64,000 bases of DNA from Marthasterias glacialis (GCA_911728455.2 OU452223.1:11864174-11928173), one strand, 5' to 3'; positions 11,401-23,991 are shown, counted from the stretch's first letter. Notes: generated from the sequence alone by a model not told the origin. Numbers and translations are program-made.

Positions 11401-14400
11401 ATAGAGCATGATTTTTCCTCAAACCATTTTTCGGTTAATATTCTTGTGCATGTTTGCTAGGAAGCCCCTGATTGCTTATTTGATGAGGGTAGTAGACCTA
11501 CTCTTAAGCCCCTGGCGTCGCACACAAATAAGCTACAGTCACAAAATTAACCTGAGTCGGGAGCCCGTGAATAGGGCTTTCCAACAGTATTAAATTTGTG
11601 TAAATCCAAAAATGTTGTGATGGTGATATATACGTTGATATTTCATTTTTGTTTCTCAGACAGCTTTGTGGTCAAAAATGCTGTTGAACACTCGTTTGAA
11701 AACATTCGGGGCATGTTTGCTTGCTGGTCAGTTTTGGTATAAAGGGACTTTTGCAAGGCCCCAAAAACTATATTTTCGGGTGCAGGACTATCTAAGGCAG
11801 ACACAGGTATAAGGTGTGTTTCTGTGGCATACATAGTTCCGGAGTTATGGTCAAACATAGAGCATGATTTTTCCTGAAACCATTTTTCGGCATAATATTC
11901 TTGTGCATGTTTGCTAGGAAGCCCCTGATTGCTTATTTGATGAGGGTAGTAGACCTACTCTTAAGCTTCTGGCGTCGCACACAAATAAGCCACAGTCACA
12001 AAATTAACATGAGTCCGGAGCCCTCGAGTAGGGCTTTCCAACAATATTAAACTTGTGTAAATCCAAAAAATTTGTGATGGTGATATATACGTTGATATTT
12101 CATTTTTGTTTCTCAGACAGCTTTGTGGTCAAAAATGCTGTTGAACACTCGTTTGAAAACATTCGGGGCATGTTTGCTTGCTGGTCAGTTTTGGTATAAA
12201 GGAACTTTTGCAAGGCCCCAAATACTATATTTTCGGGTGCAGGACTATCTAAGGCAGACACAGGTACAAGGTGTGTTTCTGTGGCATACATAGTTCCGGA
12301 GTTATGGTCAAACATAGAGCATGATTTTTCCTGAAACCATTTTTCGGCATAATATTCTTGTGCATGTTTGCTAGTAAGCCCCTGATTGCTTATTTAATGA
12401 GGGTAGTAGACCTACTCTTAAGCCCCTGGCGTCGCACACAAATAGGCTACAGTCACAAAATTAGCATGAGTCGGGAGCCCTTGAATAGGGCTTTCCAACA
12501 GTATTAAACTTGTGTAAATCCAAAAATTTTGTGATGGTGATATATACGTTGATATTTCATTTTTGTTTCCTCAGACGGCTTTGTGGTCAAAAATGCTGTT
12601 GAACACTCGTTTGAAAACATTCGGGGTATGTTTGCTTGCTGGTCAGTTTTGGTATAAAGGAACTTTTGCAAGGCCCCAAAAACTATATTTTCGGGTGCAG
12701 GACTATCTAAGGCAGACACAGGTACAAGTTGTGTTTCTGTGGGATACATAGTTCCGGAGTTATGGTCAAACATAGAGCATGATTTTTCCTGAAACCATTT
12801 TTCGGCATAATATTCTTGTGCATGTTTGCTAGGAAGCCCCTGATTGCTTATTTGATGAGGGTAGTAGACCTACTCTTAAGCTCCTGGCGTCGCACACAAA
12901 TAAGCCACAGTCACAAAGTTAGCATGAGTTGGGAGCCCTTGAATAGGGCTTTCCAACAGTATTAAATTTGTGTAAATCCAAAAATTTTGTGATGGTGATA
13001 TATACGTTGATATTTCATTTTTGTTTCTCAGACAGCTTTGTGGTCAAAAATGCTGTTGAACACTCGTTTGAAAACTTTCGGGGCATGTTTGCTTGGTGGT
13101 CATTTTTGGTCTAAAGGAACTTTTCCAAGGCCCCAAAAACTATATTTTCGGGTGCAGGACTATCTCATGCAGACACAGGTACAAGTTGTGTTTCTGTGGC
13201 ATACATAGTTCCGGAGTTATGGTCAAACATAGAGCATGATTTTTCCTGAAACCATTTTTCGGTATAATATTCTTGTGCATGTTTACTAGGAAGCCCCTGA
13301 TTGCTTATTTGATGAGGGTAGTAGACCTACTCTTAAGCTTCTGGCGTCGCACACAAATAAGCCACAGTCACAAAATTAACATGAGTCCGGAGCCCTTGAG
13401 TAGGGCTTTCCAACAGTATTAAACTTGTGTAAATCCAAAAAAATTGTGATGGTGATATATACGTTGATATTTCATTTTTGTTTCTCAGACAGCTTTGTGG
13501 TCAAAAATGCTGTTGAACACTCGTTTGAAAACATTCGGGGCATGTTTGCTTGCTGGTCAGTTTTGGTATAAAGGGACTTTGCAAGGCCCCAAAAACTATA
13601 TTTTCAGGTGCAGGACTATCTAAGGCAGACACAGGTACAAGTTGTGTTTCTGTGGCATACATAGTTCCGGAGTTATGGTCAAACATAGAGCATGATTTTT
13701 CCTGAAACCATTTTTCGGCATAATATTCTTGTGCATGTTTGCTAGGAAGCCCCTGATTGCTTATTTGATGAGGGTAGTAGACCTACTCTTAAGCTTCTGG
13801 CGTCGCACACAAATAAGCCACAGTCACAAAATTAACATGAGTCCGGAGCCCTTGAGTAGGGCTTTCCAACAATATTAATTTTGTGTAAATCCAAAAAATT
13901 TGTGATGGTGATATATACGTTGATATTTCATTTTTGTTTCTCAGACAGCTTTGTGGTCAAAAATGCTGTTGAACACTCGTTTGAAAACATTCGGGGCATG
14001 TTTGCTTGCTGGTCAGTTTTGGTATAAAGGGACTTTTGCAAGGCCCCAAAAACTATATTTTCGGGTGCAGGACTATCTAAGGCAGACACAGGTACAAGTT
14101 GTGTTTCTGTGGCATACATAGTTCCGGAGTTATGGTCAAACATAGAGCATGATTTTTCCTTAAACCATTTTTTGGCATAATATTCTTGTGCATGTTTGCT
14201 AGGAAGCCCCTGATTGCTTATTTGATGAGGGTAGTAGACCTACTCTTAAGCCCCTGGCGTCGCACACAAATAAGCTACAGTCACAAAATTAACATGAGTC
14301 GGGAGCCCTTGAATAGGGCTTTCCAACAGTATTAAATTTGTGTAAATCCATTGATTTTGTGATGGTGATATATACGTTGATATTTCATTTTTGTTTCTCA

Positions 14401-16228
14401 GACGGCTTTGTGGTCAAAAATGCTGTTGAACACTCATTTGAAAACATTTAGGGCATGTTTGCTTGCTGGTCACTTTTGGTTTAAAGGAACTTTTGCAAGG
14501 CCCCAAAAACTGTATTTTCGGGTGCAGGACTATCTAAGGCAGACACAGGTACAAGTTGTGTTTCTGTGGCATACATAGTTCCGGAGTTATGGTCAAACAT
14601 AGAGCATGATTTTTCCTGAAACCATTTTTCGGCATAATATTCTTGTGCATGTTTGCTAGGAAGCCCCTGATTGCTTATTTGATGAGGGTAGTAGACCTAC
14701 TCTTAAGCCCCTGGCGTCGCACACAAATAAGCCACAGTCACAAAGTTAACATGAGTTGGGAGCCCTTGAATAGGGCTTTCCAACAGTATTAAATTGGTGT
14801 AAATCCAAAAATTTTGTGATGGTGATATATACGTTGATATTTCATTTTTGTTTCTCAGACAGCTTTGTGGTCAAAAATGCTGTTGAACACTCGTTTGAAA
14901 ACTTTCGGGGCATGTTTGCTTGCTGGTCATTTTTGGTCTAAGGGAACTTTTGCAAGGCCCCAAAAACTATATTTTCGGTAGCAGGACTATCTCATGCAGG
15001 CACAGGTACAAGTTGTGTTTCTGTGGCATACATAGTTCCGGAGTTATGGTCAAACATAGAGCATGATTTTTCCTGAAACCATTTTTCGGCATAATATTCT
15101 TGTGCATGTTTGCTAGGAAGCCCCTGATTGCTTATTTGATGAGGGTAGTAGACCTACTCTTAAGCCCCTGGCGTCGCACACAAATAGGCTACAGTCACAA
15201 AATTAGCATGAGTCAGGAGCCCTTGAATAGGGCTTTCCAACAGTATTAAATTTGTGTAAATCCAAAAGTTTTGTGATGGTGATATATACGTTGATATTTC
15301 ATTTTTGTTTCTCAGACGGCTTTGTGGTCAAAAATGCTGTTGAACACTCGTTTGAAAACATTCAGGGCATGTTTGCTTGCTGGTCATTTTTGGTATAAAG
15401 GAACTTTTGAGAGACCCCAAAAACTATATTTTCGGATGCAGGACTATCTAAGGCAGACATAGGTAGAAGTTGTGTTTCTGTGGCATACATAGTTCCGGAG
15501 TTATGGTCAAACATAGAGCATGATTTTTCCTCAAACCATTTTTCGGTTAATATTCTTGTGCATGTTTGCTAGGAAGCCCCTGACTGCTTATTTGATGAGG
15601 GTAGTAGACCTACTCTTAAGCCCCTGGCGTCGCACACAAATAAGCCACAGTCACAAAATTAACATGAGTCGGGAGCCCATGAGTAGGGCTTTCCAACAGT
15701 AATAAACTTGTGTAAATCCATTGATTTTGCGATGTTGATATATACGTTGATATTTCAGTTTTGTTTCTCAGACAGCTTTGTGGTCAAAAATGCTGTTGAA
15801 CACTCGTTTGAAAACTTTCGGGGCATGTTTGCTTGGTGGTCATTTTTGGTCTAAGGGAACTTTTGCAAGACCCCAAAAACTATATTTTCGGGTGCAGGAC
15901 TATGTAAGGCAGACACAGGTACAAGTTGTGTTTCTGTGGCATACATAGTTCCGGAGTTATGGTCAAACATAGAGCATGATTTTTCCTGAAACCATTTTTC
16001 GGCATAATATTCTTGTGCATGTTTGCTAGGAAGCCCCTGATTGCTTATTTGATGAGGGTAGTAGACCTACTCTTAAGCCCCTGGCGTCGCACACAAATAA
16101 GCCACAGTCACAAAATTAACATGAGTCGGGAGCCCATGAGTAGGGCTTTCCAACAGTAATAAACTTGTGTAAATCCATTGATTTTGTGATGTTGATATAT
16201 ACGTTGATATTTCATTTTTGTTTCTCAG

Positions 16229-16375
16229 ACAGCTTTGTGGTCAAAAATGCTGTTGAACACTCGTTTGAAAACATTCGGGGCATGTTTGCTAGCTGGTCAG
16301 TTTTGGTATAAAGGAACTTTTGCAAGGCCCCAAAAACTATATTTTCGGGTGCAGGACTATCTAAGGCAGACACAG
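16229..16375 (+). other. Exon-like 147-bp segment (one example; recurs in each monomer)
   Basis: The segment is bounded by ttttgtttctcag on the left and CAG|GTACAAG on the right. It is 147 bp, exactly 49 codons, and reads in phase 0 at both ends, so copies spliced together would stay in frame. The peptide starts TALWSKMLLN and ends VQDYLRQTQ; tryptophans at residues 4 and 26 and an RP pair at 33-34 are usual. I do not recognise a domain. Common variants often fall on third positions (ACA/ACG, ACA/ACT, CTT/CTA, AGG/AGA, AAA/AAG), but others create stops (TCA to TAA at codon 5, CAG to TAG at codon 49) or frameshifts. By eye, about two thirds of copies are open. The coding status is a hypothesis only. 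Confidence 0.3.
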
Positions 16376-16587
16376 GTACAAGTTGTGTTTCTGTGGCATA
16401 CATAGTTCCGGAGTTATGGTCAAACATAGAGCATGATTTTTCCTGAAACCATTTTTCGGCATAATATTCTTGTGCATGTTTGCTAGGAAGCCCCTGATTG
16501 CTTATTTGATGAGGGTAGTAGACCTACTCTTAAGCTTCTGGCGTCGCACACAAATAAGCCACAGTCACAAAATTAACATGAGTCCGG

Positions 16588-16604
16588 AGCCCTTGAGTAG
16601 GGCT
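16588..16604 (+). other. Small GC hairpin present in most monomers
   Basis: AGCCCT and AGGGCT form a perfect 6-bp stem around the 5-base loop TGAGT. Equivalent hairpins occur about 360 bp after the start of most monomers, with variants in the loop (TGAAT, CGAGT) or a 5-bp stem (AGCCCA...AGGGCT). Copies reading gggagacc weaken the stem without a compensating change, so conservation of the fold is not shown. It is not a histone-type stem-loop: the loop and the flanks differ. Confidence 0.5.
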
Positions 16605-16614
16605 TTCCAACAGT

Positions 16615-16620
16615 AATAAA
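16615..16620 (+). promoter_or_regulatory. Poly(A)-signal-like AATAAA (one example; recurs in each monomer)
   Basis: AATAAA lies just after the GC hairpin and is followed within about 25 bases by GT-rich sequence (ttttgtgatggtg), the usual arrangement of a metazoan cleavage and polyadenylation site. Other copies carry ATTAAA at the same place, the commonest natural alternative, because a single A/T difference separates cagtaataaa from cagtattaaa. A minority read TATAAA, AATACA or AATTAA. Whether any is used cannot be seen from DNA. Confidence 0.4.
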
Positions 16621-16660
16621 CTTGTGTAAATCCAAAAATTTTGTGATGGTGATATATACG

Positions 16661-16685
16661 TTGATATTTCCTTTTTGTTTCTCAG
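16661..16685 (+). promoter_or_regulatory. 3' splice-site-like tract (one example; recurs in each monomer)
   Basis: A branch-point-like ttgat (fits YTNAY) is followed by an almost pure pyrimidine run and ctcag, with the candidate branch A about 20 bases before the AG. This is a strong match to a metazoan acceptor and is the best-preserved landmark of the monomer. The AG is lost in three copies (ctcaac instead of ctcag, just before 54147, 56432 and 58716). Two copies read tctgag (before 45014 and 45471) and keep the AG. Confidence 0.4.
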
Positions 16686-17142
16686 ACAGCTTTGTGGTCA
16701 AAATTGCTGTTGAACACTCGTTTGAAAACATTCGGGGCATGTTTGCTTGCTGGTCATTTTTGGTATAAAGGAACTTTTGCAAGGCCCCAAAAACTATATT
16801 TTCGGGTGCAGGACTATCTCATGCAGACACAAGTACAAGTTGTGTGTCTGTGGCATACATAGTTCAGGAGTTATGGTCAAACATAGAGCATGAATTTTCC
16901 TGAAACCATTTTTCGGCATAATATTCTTGTGCATGTTTGCTAGGAAGCCCCTGATTGCTTATTTGATGAGGGTAGTAGACCTACTCTTAATCCCCTGGCG
17001 TCGCACACAAATAAGCCACAGTCACAAAATTAACATGAGTCGGGAGCCCTTGAGTAGGGCTTTCCAACAGTAATAAACTTGTGTAAATCCATTGATTTTG
17101 TGATGTTGATATATACGTTGATATTTCATTTTTGTTTCTCAG

Positions 17143-20100
17143 ACAGCTTTGTGGTAAAAAATGCTGTTGAACACTCGTTTGAAAACATTCGGGGCATGTT
17201 TGCTAGCTGGTCAGTTTTGGTACAAAGGAACTTTTGCAAGGCCCCAAAAACTATATTTTCGGGTGCAGGACTATCTAAGGCAGACACAGGTACAAGTTGT
17301 GTTTCTGTGGCATACATAGTTCCGGAGTTATGGTCAAACATAGAGCATGATTTTTCCTGAAACCATTTTTCGGCATAATATTCTTGTGCATGTTTGCTAG
17401 GAAGCCCCTGATTGCTTATTTGATGAGGGTAGTAGACCTACTCTTAATCCCCTGGCGTCGCACACAAATAAGCCACAGTCACAAAATTAACATGAGTCGG
17501 GAGCCCTTGAGTGGGCTTTCCAACAGTAATAAACTTGTGTAAATCCATTGATTTTGTGATGTTGATATATACGTTGATATTTCATTTTTGTTTCTCAGAC
17601 AGCTTTGTGGTCAAAAATGCTGTTGAACACTCGTTTGAAAACTTTCGGGGCATGTTTGCTTGGTGGTCATTTTTGATGTAAGGGAACTTTTGCAAGACCC
17701 CAAAAACTATATTTTCGGGTGCAGGACTATCTAAGGCAGGCACAGGTACAAGTTGTGTTTCTGTGGCATACATAGTTCCGGATTTATGGTCAAACATAGA
17801 GCATGATTTTTCCTCAAACCATTTTTCGGCATAATATTCTTGTGCATGTTTGCTAGGAAGCCCCTGATTGCTTATTTGATGAGGGTAGTAGACATACTCT
17901 TAAGCCCCTGGCGTCGCACACAAATAGGCCACAGTCACAAAATTAACATGAGTCTGGAGCCCTTGAATAGGGCTTTCCAACAGTAATAAACTTGTGTAAA
18001 TCCAAAAACTTTGTGATGGTGATATACACGTTGATATTTCATTTTTGTTTCTCAGACGGCTTTGTGGTCAAAAATGCTGTTGAACACTCGTTTGAAAACA
18101 TTCGGGGCTTGTTTGCTTGCTGGTCAGTTTTAGTTTAAAGGAACTTTTGCAAGGCCCCAAAAACTATATTTTCGGGTGCAGGACTATCTAAGGCAGACAC
18201 AGGTACAAGTTGTGTTTCTGTGGCATACATAGTTCCGGAGTTATGGTCAAACATAGAGCATGATTTTTCCTGAAACCATTTTTCGGCATAATATTCTTGT
18301 GCATGTTTGCTAGGAAGCCCCTGATTGCTTATTTGATGAGGGTAGTAGACCTACTCTTAAGCCCCTGGCGTCGCACACAAATAAGCCACAGTCACAAAAT
18401 TAACATGAGTCGGGAGCCCTTGAGTAGGGCTTTCCAACAGTAATAAACTTGTGTAAATCCATTGATTTTGTGATGTTGATATATACGTTGATATTTCATT
18501 TTTGTTTCTCAGACAGCTTTGTGGTAAAAAATGCTGTTGAACACTCGTTTGAAAACATTCGGGGCATGTTTGCTAGCTGGTCAGTTTTGGTACAAAGGAA
18601 CTTTTGCAAGGCCCCAAAAACTATATTTTCGGGTGCAGGACTATCTAAGGCAGACACAGGTACAAGTTGTGTTTCTGTGGCATACATAGTTCCGGAGTTA
18701 TGGTCAAACATAGAGCATGATTTTTCCTGAAACCATTTTTCGGCATAATATTCTTGTGCATGTTTGCTAGGAAGCCCCTGATTGCTTATTTGATGAGGGT
18801 AGTAGACCTACTCTTAATCCCCTGGCGTCGCACACAAATAAGCCACAGTCACAAAATTAACATGAGTCGGGAGCCCTTGAGTGGGCTTTCCAACAGTAAT
18901 AAACTTGTGTAAATCCATTGATTTTGTGATGTTGATATATACGTTGATATTTCATTTTTGTTTCTCAGACAGCTTTGTGGTCAAAAATGCTGTTGAACAC
19001 TCGTTTGAAAACTTTCGGGGCATGTTTGCTTGGTGGTCATTTTTGATGTAAGGGAACTTTTGCAAGACCCCAAAAACTATATTTTCGGGTGCAGGACTAT
19101 CTAAGGCAGGCACAGGTACAAGTTGTGTTTCTGTGGCATACATAGTTCCGGATTTATGGTCAAACATAGAGCATGATTTTTCCTCAAACCATTTTTCGGC
19201 ATAATATTCTTGTGCATGTTTGCTAGGAAGCCCCTGATTGCTTATTTGATGAGGGTAGTAGACATACTCTTAAGCCCCTGGCGTCGCACACAAATAGGCC
19301 ACAGTCACAAAATTAACATGAGTCTGGAGCCCTTGAATAGGGCTTTCCAACAGTAATAAACTTGTGTAAATCCAAAAACTTTGTGATGGTGATATACACG
19401 TTGATATTTCATTTTTGTTTCTCAGACAGCTTTGTGGTAAAAAATGCTGTTGAACACTCGTTTGAAAACATTCGGGGCTTGTTTGCTTGCTGGTCAGTTT
19501 TGGTTTAAAGGAACTTTTGCAAGGCCCCAAAAACTATATTTTCGGGTGCAGGACTATCTAAGGCAGACACAGGTACAAGTTGTGTTTCTGTGGCATACAT
19601 AGTTCCGGAGTTATGGTCAAACATAGAGCATGATTTTTCCTGAAACCATTTTTCGGCATAATATTCTTGTGCATGTTTGCTAGGAAGCCCCTGATTGCTT
19701 ATTTGATGAGGGTAGTAGACCTACTCTTAATCCCCTGGCGTCGCACACAAATAAGCCACAGTCACAAAATTAACATGAGTCGGGAGCCCTTGAGTGGGCT
19801 TTCCAACAGTAATAAACTTGTGTAAATCCATTGATTTTGTGATGTTGATATATACGTTGATATTTCATTTTTGTTTCTCAGACAGCTTTGTGGTCAAAAA
19901 TGCTGTTGAACACTCGTTTGAAAACTTTCGGGGCATGTTTGCTTGGTGGTCATTTTTGATGTAAGGGAACTTTTGCAAGACCCCAAAAACTATATTTTCG
20001 GGTGCAGGACTATCTAAGGCAGGCACAGGTACAAGTTGTGTTTCTGTGGCATACATAGTTCCGGATTTATGGTCAAACATAGAGCATGATTTTTCCTCAA

Positions 20101-21708
20101 ACCATTTTTCGGCATAATATTCTTGTGCATGTTTGCTAGGAAGCCCCTGATTGCTTATTTGATGAGGGTAGTAGACATACTCTTAAGCCCCTGGCGTCGC
20201 ACACAAATAGGCCACAGTCACAAAATTAACATGAGTCTGGAGCCCTTGAATAGGGCTTTCCAACAGTAATAAACTTGTGTAAATCCAAAAACTTTGTGAT
20301 GGTGATATACACGTTGATATTTCATTTTTGTTTCTCAGACGGCTGTGTGGTCAAAAATGCTGTTGAACACTCGTTTGAAAACATTCGGGGCTTGTTTGCT
20401 TGCTGGTCAGTTTTGGTTTAAAGGAACTTTTGCAAGGCCCCAAAAACTATATTTTCGGGTGCAGGACTATCTAAGGCAGACACAGGTACAAGTTGTGTTT
20501 CTGTGGCATACATAGTTCCGGAGTTATGGTCAAACATAGAGCATGATTTTTCCTGAAACCATTTTTCGGCATAATATTCTTGTGCATGTTTGCTAGGAAG
20601 CCCCTGATTGCTTATTTGATGAGGGTAGTAGACCTACTCTTAATCCCCTGGCGTCGCACACAAATAAGCCACAGTCACAAAATTAACATGAGTCGGGAGC
20701 CCTTGAGTAGGGCTTTCCAACAGTAATAAACTTGTGTAAATCCATTGATTTTGTGATGTTGATATATACGTTAATATTTCATTTTTGTTTCTCAGACAGC
20801 TTTGTGGTCAAAAATGCTGTTGAACACTCGTTTGAAAACATTCGGGGCATGTTTGCTAGCTGGTCAGTTTTGGTACAAAGGAACTTTTGCAAGGCCCCAA
20901 AAACTATATTTTCGGGTGCAGGACTATCTAAGGCAGACACAGGTACAAGTTGTGTTTCTGTGGCATACATAGTTCCGGAGTTATGGTCAAACATAGAGCA
21001 TGATTTTTCCTGAAACCATTTTTCGGCATAATATTCTTGTGCATGTTTGCTAGGAAGCCCCTGATTGCTTATTTGATGAGGGTAGTAGACCTACTCTTAA
21101 TCCCCTGGCGTCGCACACAAATAAGCCACAGTCACAAAATTAACATGAGTCGGGAGCCCTTGAGTGGGCTTTCCAACAGTAATAAACTTGTGTAAATCCA
21201 TTGATTTTGTGATGTTGATATATACGTTGATATTTCATTTTTGTTTCTCAGACAGCTTTGTGGTCAAAAATGCTGTTGAACACTCGTTTGAAAACATTCG
21301 GGGCATGTTTGCTAGCTGGTCAGTTTTGGTACAAAGGAACTTTTGCAAGGCCCCAAAAACTATATTTTCGGGTGCAGGACTATCTAAGGCAGACACAGGT
21401 ACAAGTTGTGTTTCTGTGGCATACATAGTTCCGGAGTTATGGTCAAACATAGAGCATGATTTTTCCTCAAACCATTTTTCGGCATAATATTCTTGTGCAT
21501 GTTTGCTAGGAAGCCCCTGATTGCTTATTTGATGAGGGTAGTAGACCTACTCTTAAGCCCCTGGCGTCGCACTCAAATAAGCCACAGTCACAAAATTAAC
21601 ATGAGTCGGGAGCCCATGAGTAGGGCTTTCCAACAGTAATAAACTTGTGTAAATCCAAATATATTGTGATGGTGATAAATACGTTGATATTTCGTTTTTG
21701 TTTCTCAG
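17143..21708 (+). repeat. Three-monomer higher-order repeat (A-B-C) with recombinant units
   Basis: Monomer starts are 17143 (A), 17599 (B), 18056 (C), 18513 (A), 18969 (B), 19426 (A/C mosaic), 19882 (B), 20339 (C), 20796 (A-like) and 21252 (A-like). A has gctagctgg with ggtacaaagg. B has tttttgatgtaaggg, a ggcaggcac variant and ccggatttatgg. C has ggggcttgtttgc with gtttaaagg. The A and B copies recur at 1370 bp and look identical over most of their length, so amplification was recent. The order then breaks down to A A, consistent with unequal exchange. Confidence 0.9.
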
Positions 21709-23991
21709 AGAGCTTTGTGGTCAAAATGCTGTAGAACACTCGTTTGAAAACATTCGGGGCATGTTTGCTTGCTGGTAATTTTTGGCATAAGGGAACTTTT
21801 GCAAGGCCCCAAAAACTATATTTTCGGGTGCAGGACTATCTAAGGCAGACACAGGTACAAGTTGTGTTTCTGTGGCATACATAGTTCCGGAGTTATGGTC
21901 AAACATAGAGCATGATTTTTCCTGAAACCATTTTTCGGCATAATATTCTTGTGCATGTTTGCTAGGAAGCCCCTGATTTCTTCTTTGATGAGGGTAGTAG
22001 ACCTACTCTTAAGCCCCTGGCGTCGCACACAAATAAGCCATAGTCACAAAATTAACATGAGTCCGGAGCCCTCGAGTAGGGCTTTCCAACAGTATTACAT
22101 TTGTGTAAATCCAAAAATTTTGTGATGGTGATATATACGTTGATATTTCATTTTTGTTTCTCAGACGGCTTTGTGGTCAAAAATGCTGTTGAACACTCGT
22201 TTGAAAACATTCGGGGCATATTTGCTTGCTGGTCAGTTTTGGTATAAAGGAACTTTTGCAAGGCCCCAAAAACTATATTTTCGGGTGCAGGACTATATAA
22301 GGCAGACACAGGTACAAGTTGTGTTTCTGTGGCATACATAGTTCCGGAGTTATGGTCAAACATAGAGCATGAATTTTCCTGAAACCATTTTTCGGCATAA
22401 TATTCTTGTGCATGTTTGCTAGTAAGCCCCCGATTGCTTATTTGATGAGGGTAGTAGACCTACTCTTAAGCCCCTGGCGTCGCACACAAATAAGCTACAG
22501 TCACAAAATTAGCATGAGTCGGGAGCCCATGAGTAGGGCTTTCCAACAGTAATAAACTTGTGTAAATCCATTGATTTTGTGATGTTGATATATACGTTGA
22601 TATCTCATTTTTGTTTCTCAGACAGATTTGTGGTCAAAAATGCTGTTGAACACTCGTTTGAAAACTTTCGGGGCATGTTTGCTAGCTGGTCAGTTTTGGT
22701 TTAAAGGAACTTTTGCAAGGCCCCAAAAACTATATTTTCGGGTGCAGGACTATCTAAGGCAGACACAGGTACAAGTTGTGTTTCTGTGGCATACATAGTT
22801 CCGGAGTTATGGTCAAACATAGAGCATGATTTTTCCTGAAACCATTTTTCGGCATAATATTCTTGTGCATGTTTGCTAGGAAGCCCCTGATTGCTTATTT
22901 GATGAGGGTAGTAGACCTACTCTTAAGCCCCTGGCGTCGCACACAAATAAGCCACAGTCACAAAATTAACATGAGTTGGAGCCCTTGAATAGGGCTTTCC
23001 AACAGTATTAAACTTGTGTAAATCCAAAAATTTTGTGATGGTGATATACACGTTGATATTTCATTTTTGTTTCTCAGACGGCTTTGTGGTCAAAAATGCT
23101 GTTGAACACTCGTTTGAAAACATTCGGGGCATGTTTGCTTGCTGGTCAGTTTTGGTTTAAAGGAATTTTTGCAAGGCCGTAAAAACTATATTTTCGGGTG
23201 CAGGACTATCTAAGGCAGACACAGGTACAAGTTGTGTTTCTGTGGCATACATAGTTCCGGAGTTGTGGTCAAACATAGAGCATGATTTTTCCTGAAACCA
23301 TTTTTCGGCATAATATTCTTGTGCATGTTTGCTAGTAAGCCCCCGATTGCTTATTTGATGAGGGTAGTAGACCTACTCTTAAGCCCCTGGCGTCGCACAC
23401 AAATAAGTTACAGTCACAAAATTAGCATGAGTCGGGAGCCCTTGAATAGGGCTTTCCAACAGTAATAAATTTGTGTAAATCCAAAAAATTTGTGATGGTG
23501 ATATATACGTTGATATTTCATTTTTGTTTCTCAGACGGCTTTGTGGTCAAAAATGCTGTTGAACACTCGTTTGAAAACATTCGGGGCATGTTTGCTTGCT
23601 GGTCAGTTTTGGTTTAAAGGAATTTTTGCAAGGCCCCAAAAACTATATTTTCGGGTGCAGGACTATCTAAGGCAGACACAGGTACAAGTTGTGTTTCTGT
23701 GGCATACATAGTTCCGGAGTTATGGTCAAACATAGAGCATGATTTTTCCTGAAACCATTTTTCGGCATAATATTCTTGTGCATGTTTGGTAGGAAGCCCC
23801 TGATTGCTTATTTGATGAGGGTAGTAGACCTACTCTTAAGCCCCTGGCGTCGCACACAAATAAGCCACAGTCACAAAATTAACATGAGTCGGGAGCCCAT
23901 GAGTAGGGCTTTCCAACAGTAATAAACTTGTGTAAATCCAAAAATTTTGTGATGTTGATATATACGTTGATATTTCATTTTTGTTTCTCAG
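21709..23991 (+). repeat. Array, monomers 47-51
   Basis: Monomer starts are 21709, 22165, 22622, 23078 and 23535. The first belongs to the minor ctcagagagc/tgtagaac subfamily also seen at 8923, 10292 and 62826. The copies at 23078 and 23535 share gtttaaaggaattttt. Several copies have gctagtaagcccccgattg rather than the usual gctaggaagcccctgattg. No higher-order period is evident within this short stretch. Confidence 0.85.

Larger units (their letters stand above)
16229..16685 (+). repeat. Representative complete monomer
   Basis: This 457-bp copy shows all the recurring elements. There is an exon-like open segment at 16229-16375 and a donor-like GT at 16376-16377. The direct repeat catgtttgctag occurs at 16281-16292 and 16475-16486. 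The GC hairpin is at 16588-16604 and AATAAA at 16615-16620. The GT-rich run ttttgtgatggtg follows from about 16639. The branch-point-like ttgat is at 16661-16665, and the pyrimidine-rich tract ends in AG at 16684-16685. CTTAAG, present once in most copies, lies between the two halves. Most interior monomers differ from this one at a small number of positions. Confidence 0.9.
8467..17142 (+). repeat. Array, monomers 18-36
   Basis: Monomer starts are 8467, 8923, 9379, 9835, 10292, 10748, 11204, 11660, 12117, 12575, 13032, 13489, 13945, 14402, 14859, 15316, 15772, 16229 and 16686. Copies at 8923 and 10292 belong to a minor subfamily marked by ctcagagagc, tgtagaac and tttcgttttt. I see no long higher-order period here. 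Variants such as ggtcatttttgg or ggtcagttttgg, and gcttgctgg, gcttggtgg or gctagctgg, are shuffled between copies. Confidence 0.88.

Noticed and set aside
16307-16316. TATA-box-like tataaagg in the exon-like segment
   Set aside because: It is present only in some copies. Others read tctaaggg, tttaaagg, cataaggg or tacaaagg at the same place, and there is no other promoter context.
16212-16427. A - strand open frame of 71 codons (starting MFDHNSGT, ending KLSEKQK) that recurs in about half of the monomers
   Set aside because: It recurs because the monomer recurs. Common variants change its amino acids (M/K, Q/L, L/P), and the frequent tttaaagg and tctaagg types put stops in it. I recognise no domain, ribosome or promoter context.
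16588-16604. GC hairpin as a bacterial rho-independent terminator
   Set aside because: The stem is short, no T tract follows, and the context is eukaryotic satellite DNA.
21164-21487. + strand frames of about 93-107 codons running through the acceptor into the exon-like segment (reading SDSFVVKNAVEH)
   Set aside because: They are open only in copies with ggtacaaagg or similar. The far commoner tataaagg, tttaaagg and tctaaggg types have TAA in this frame. They are by-products of the repeat.
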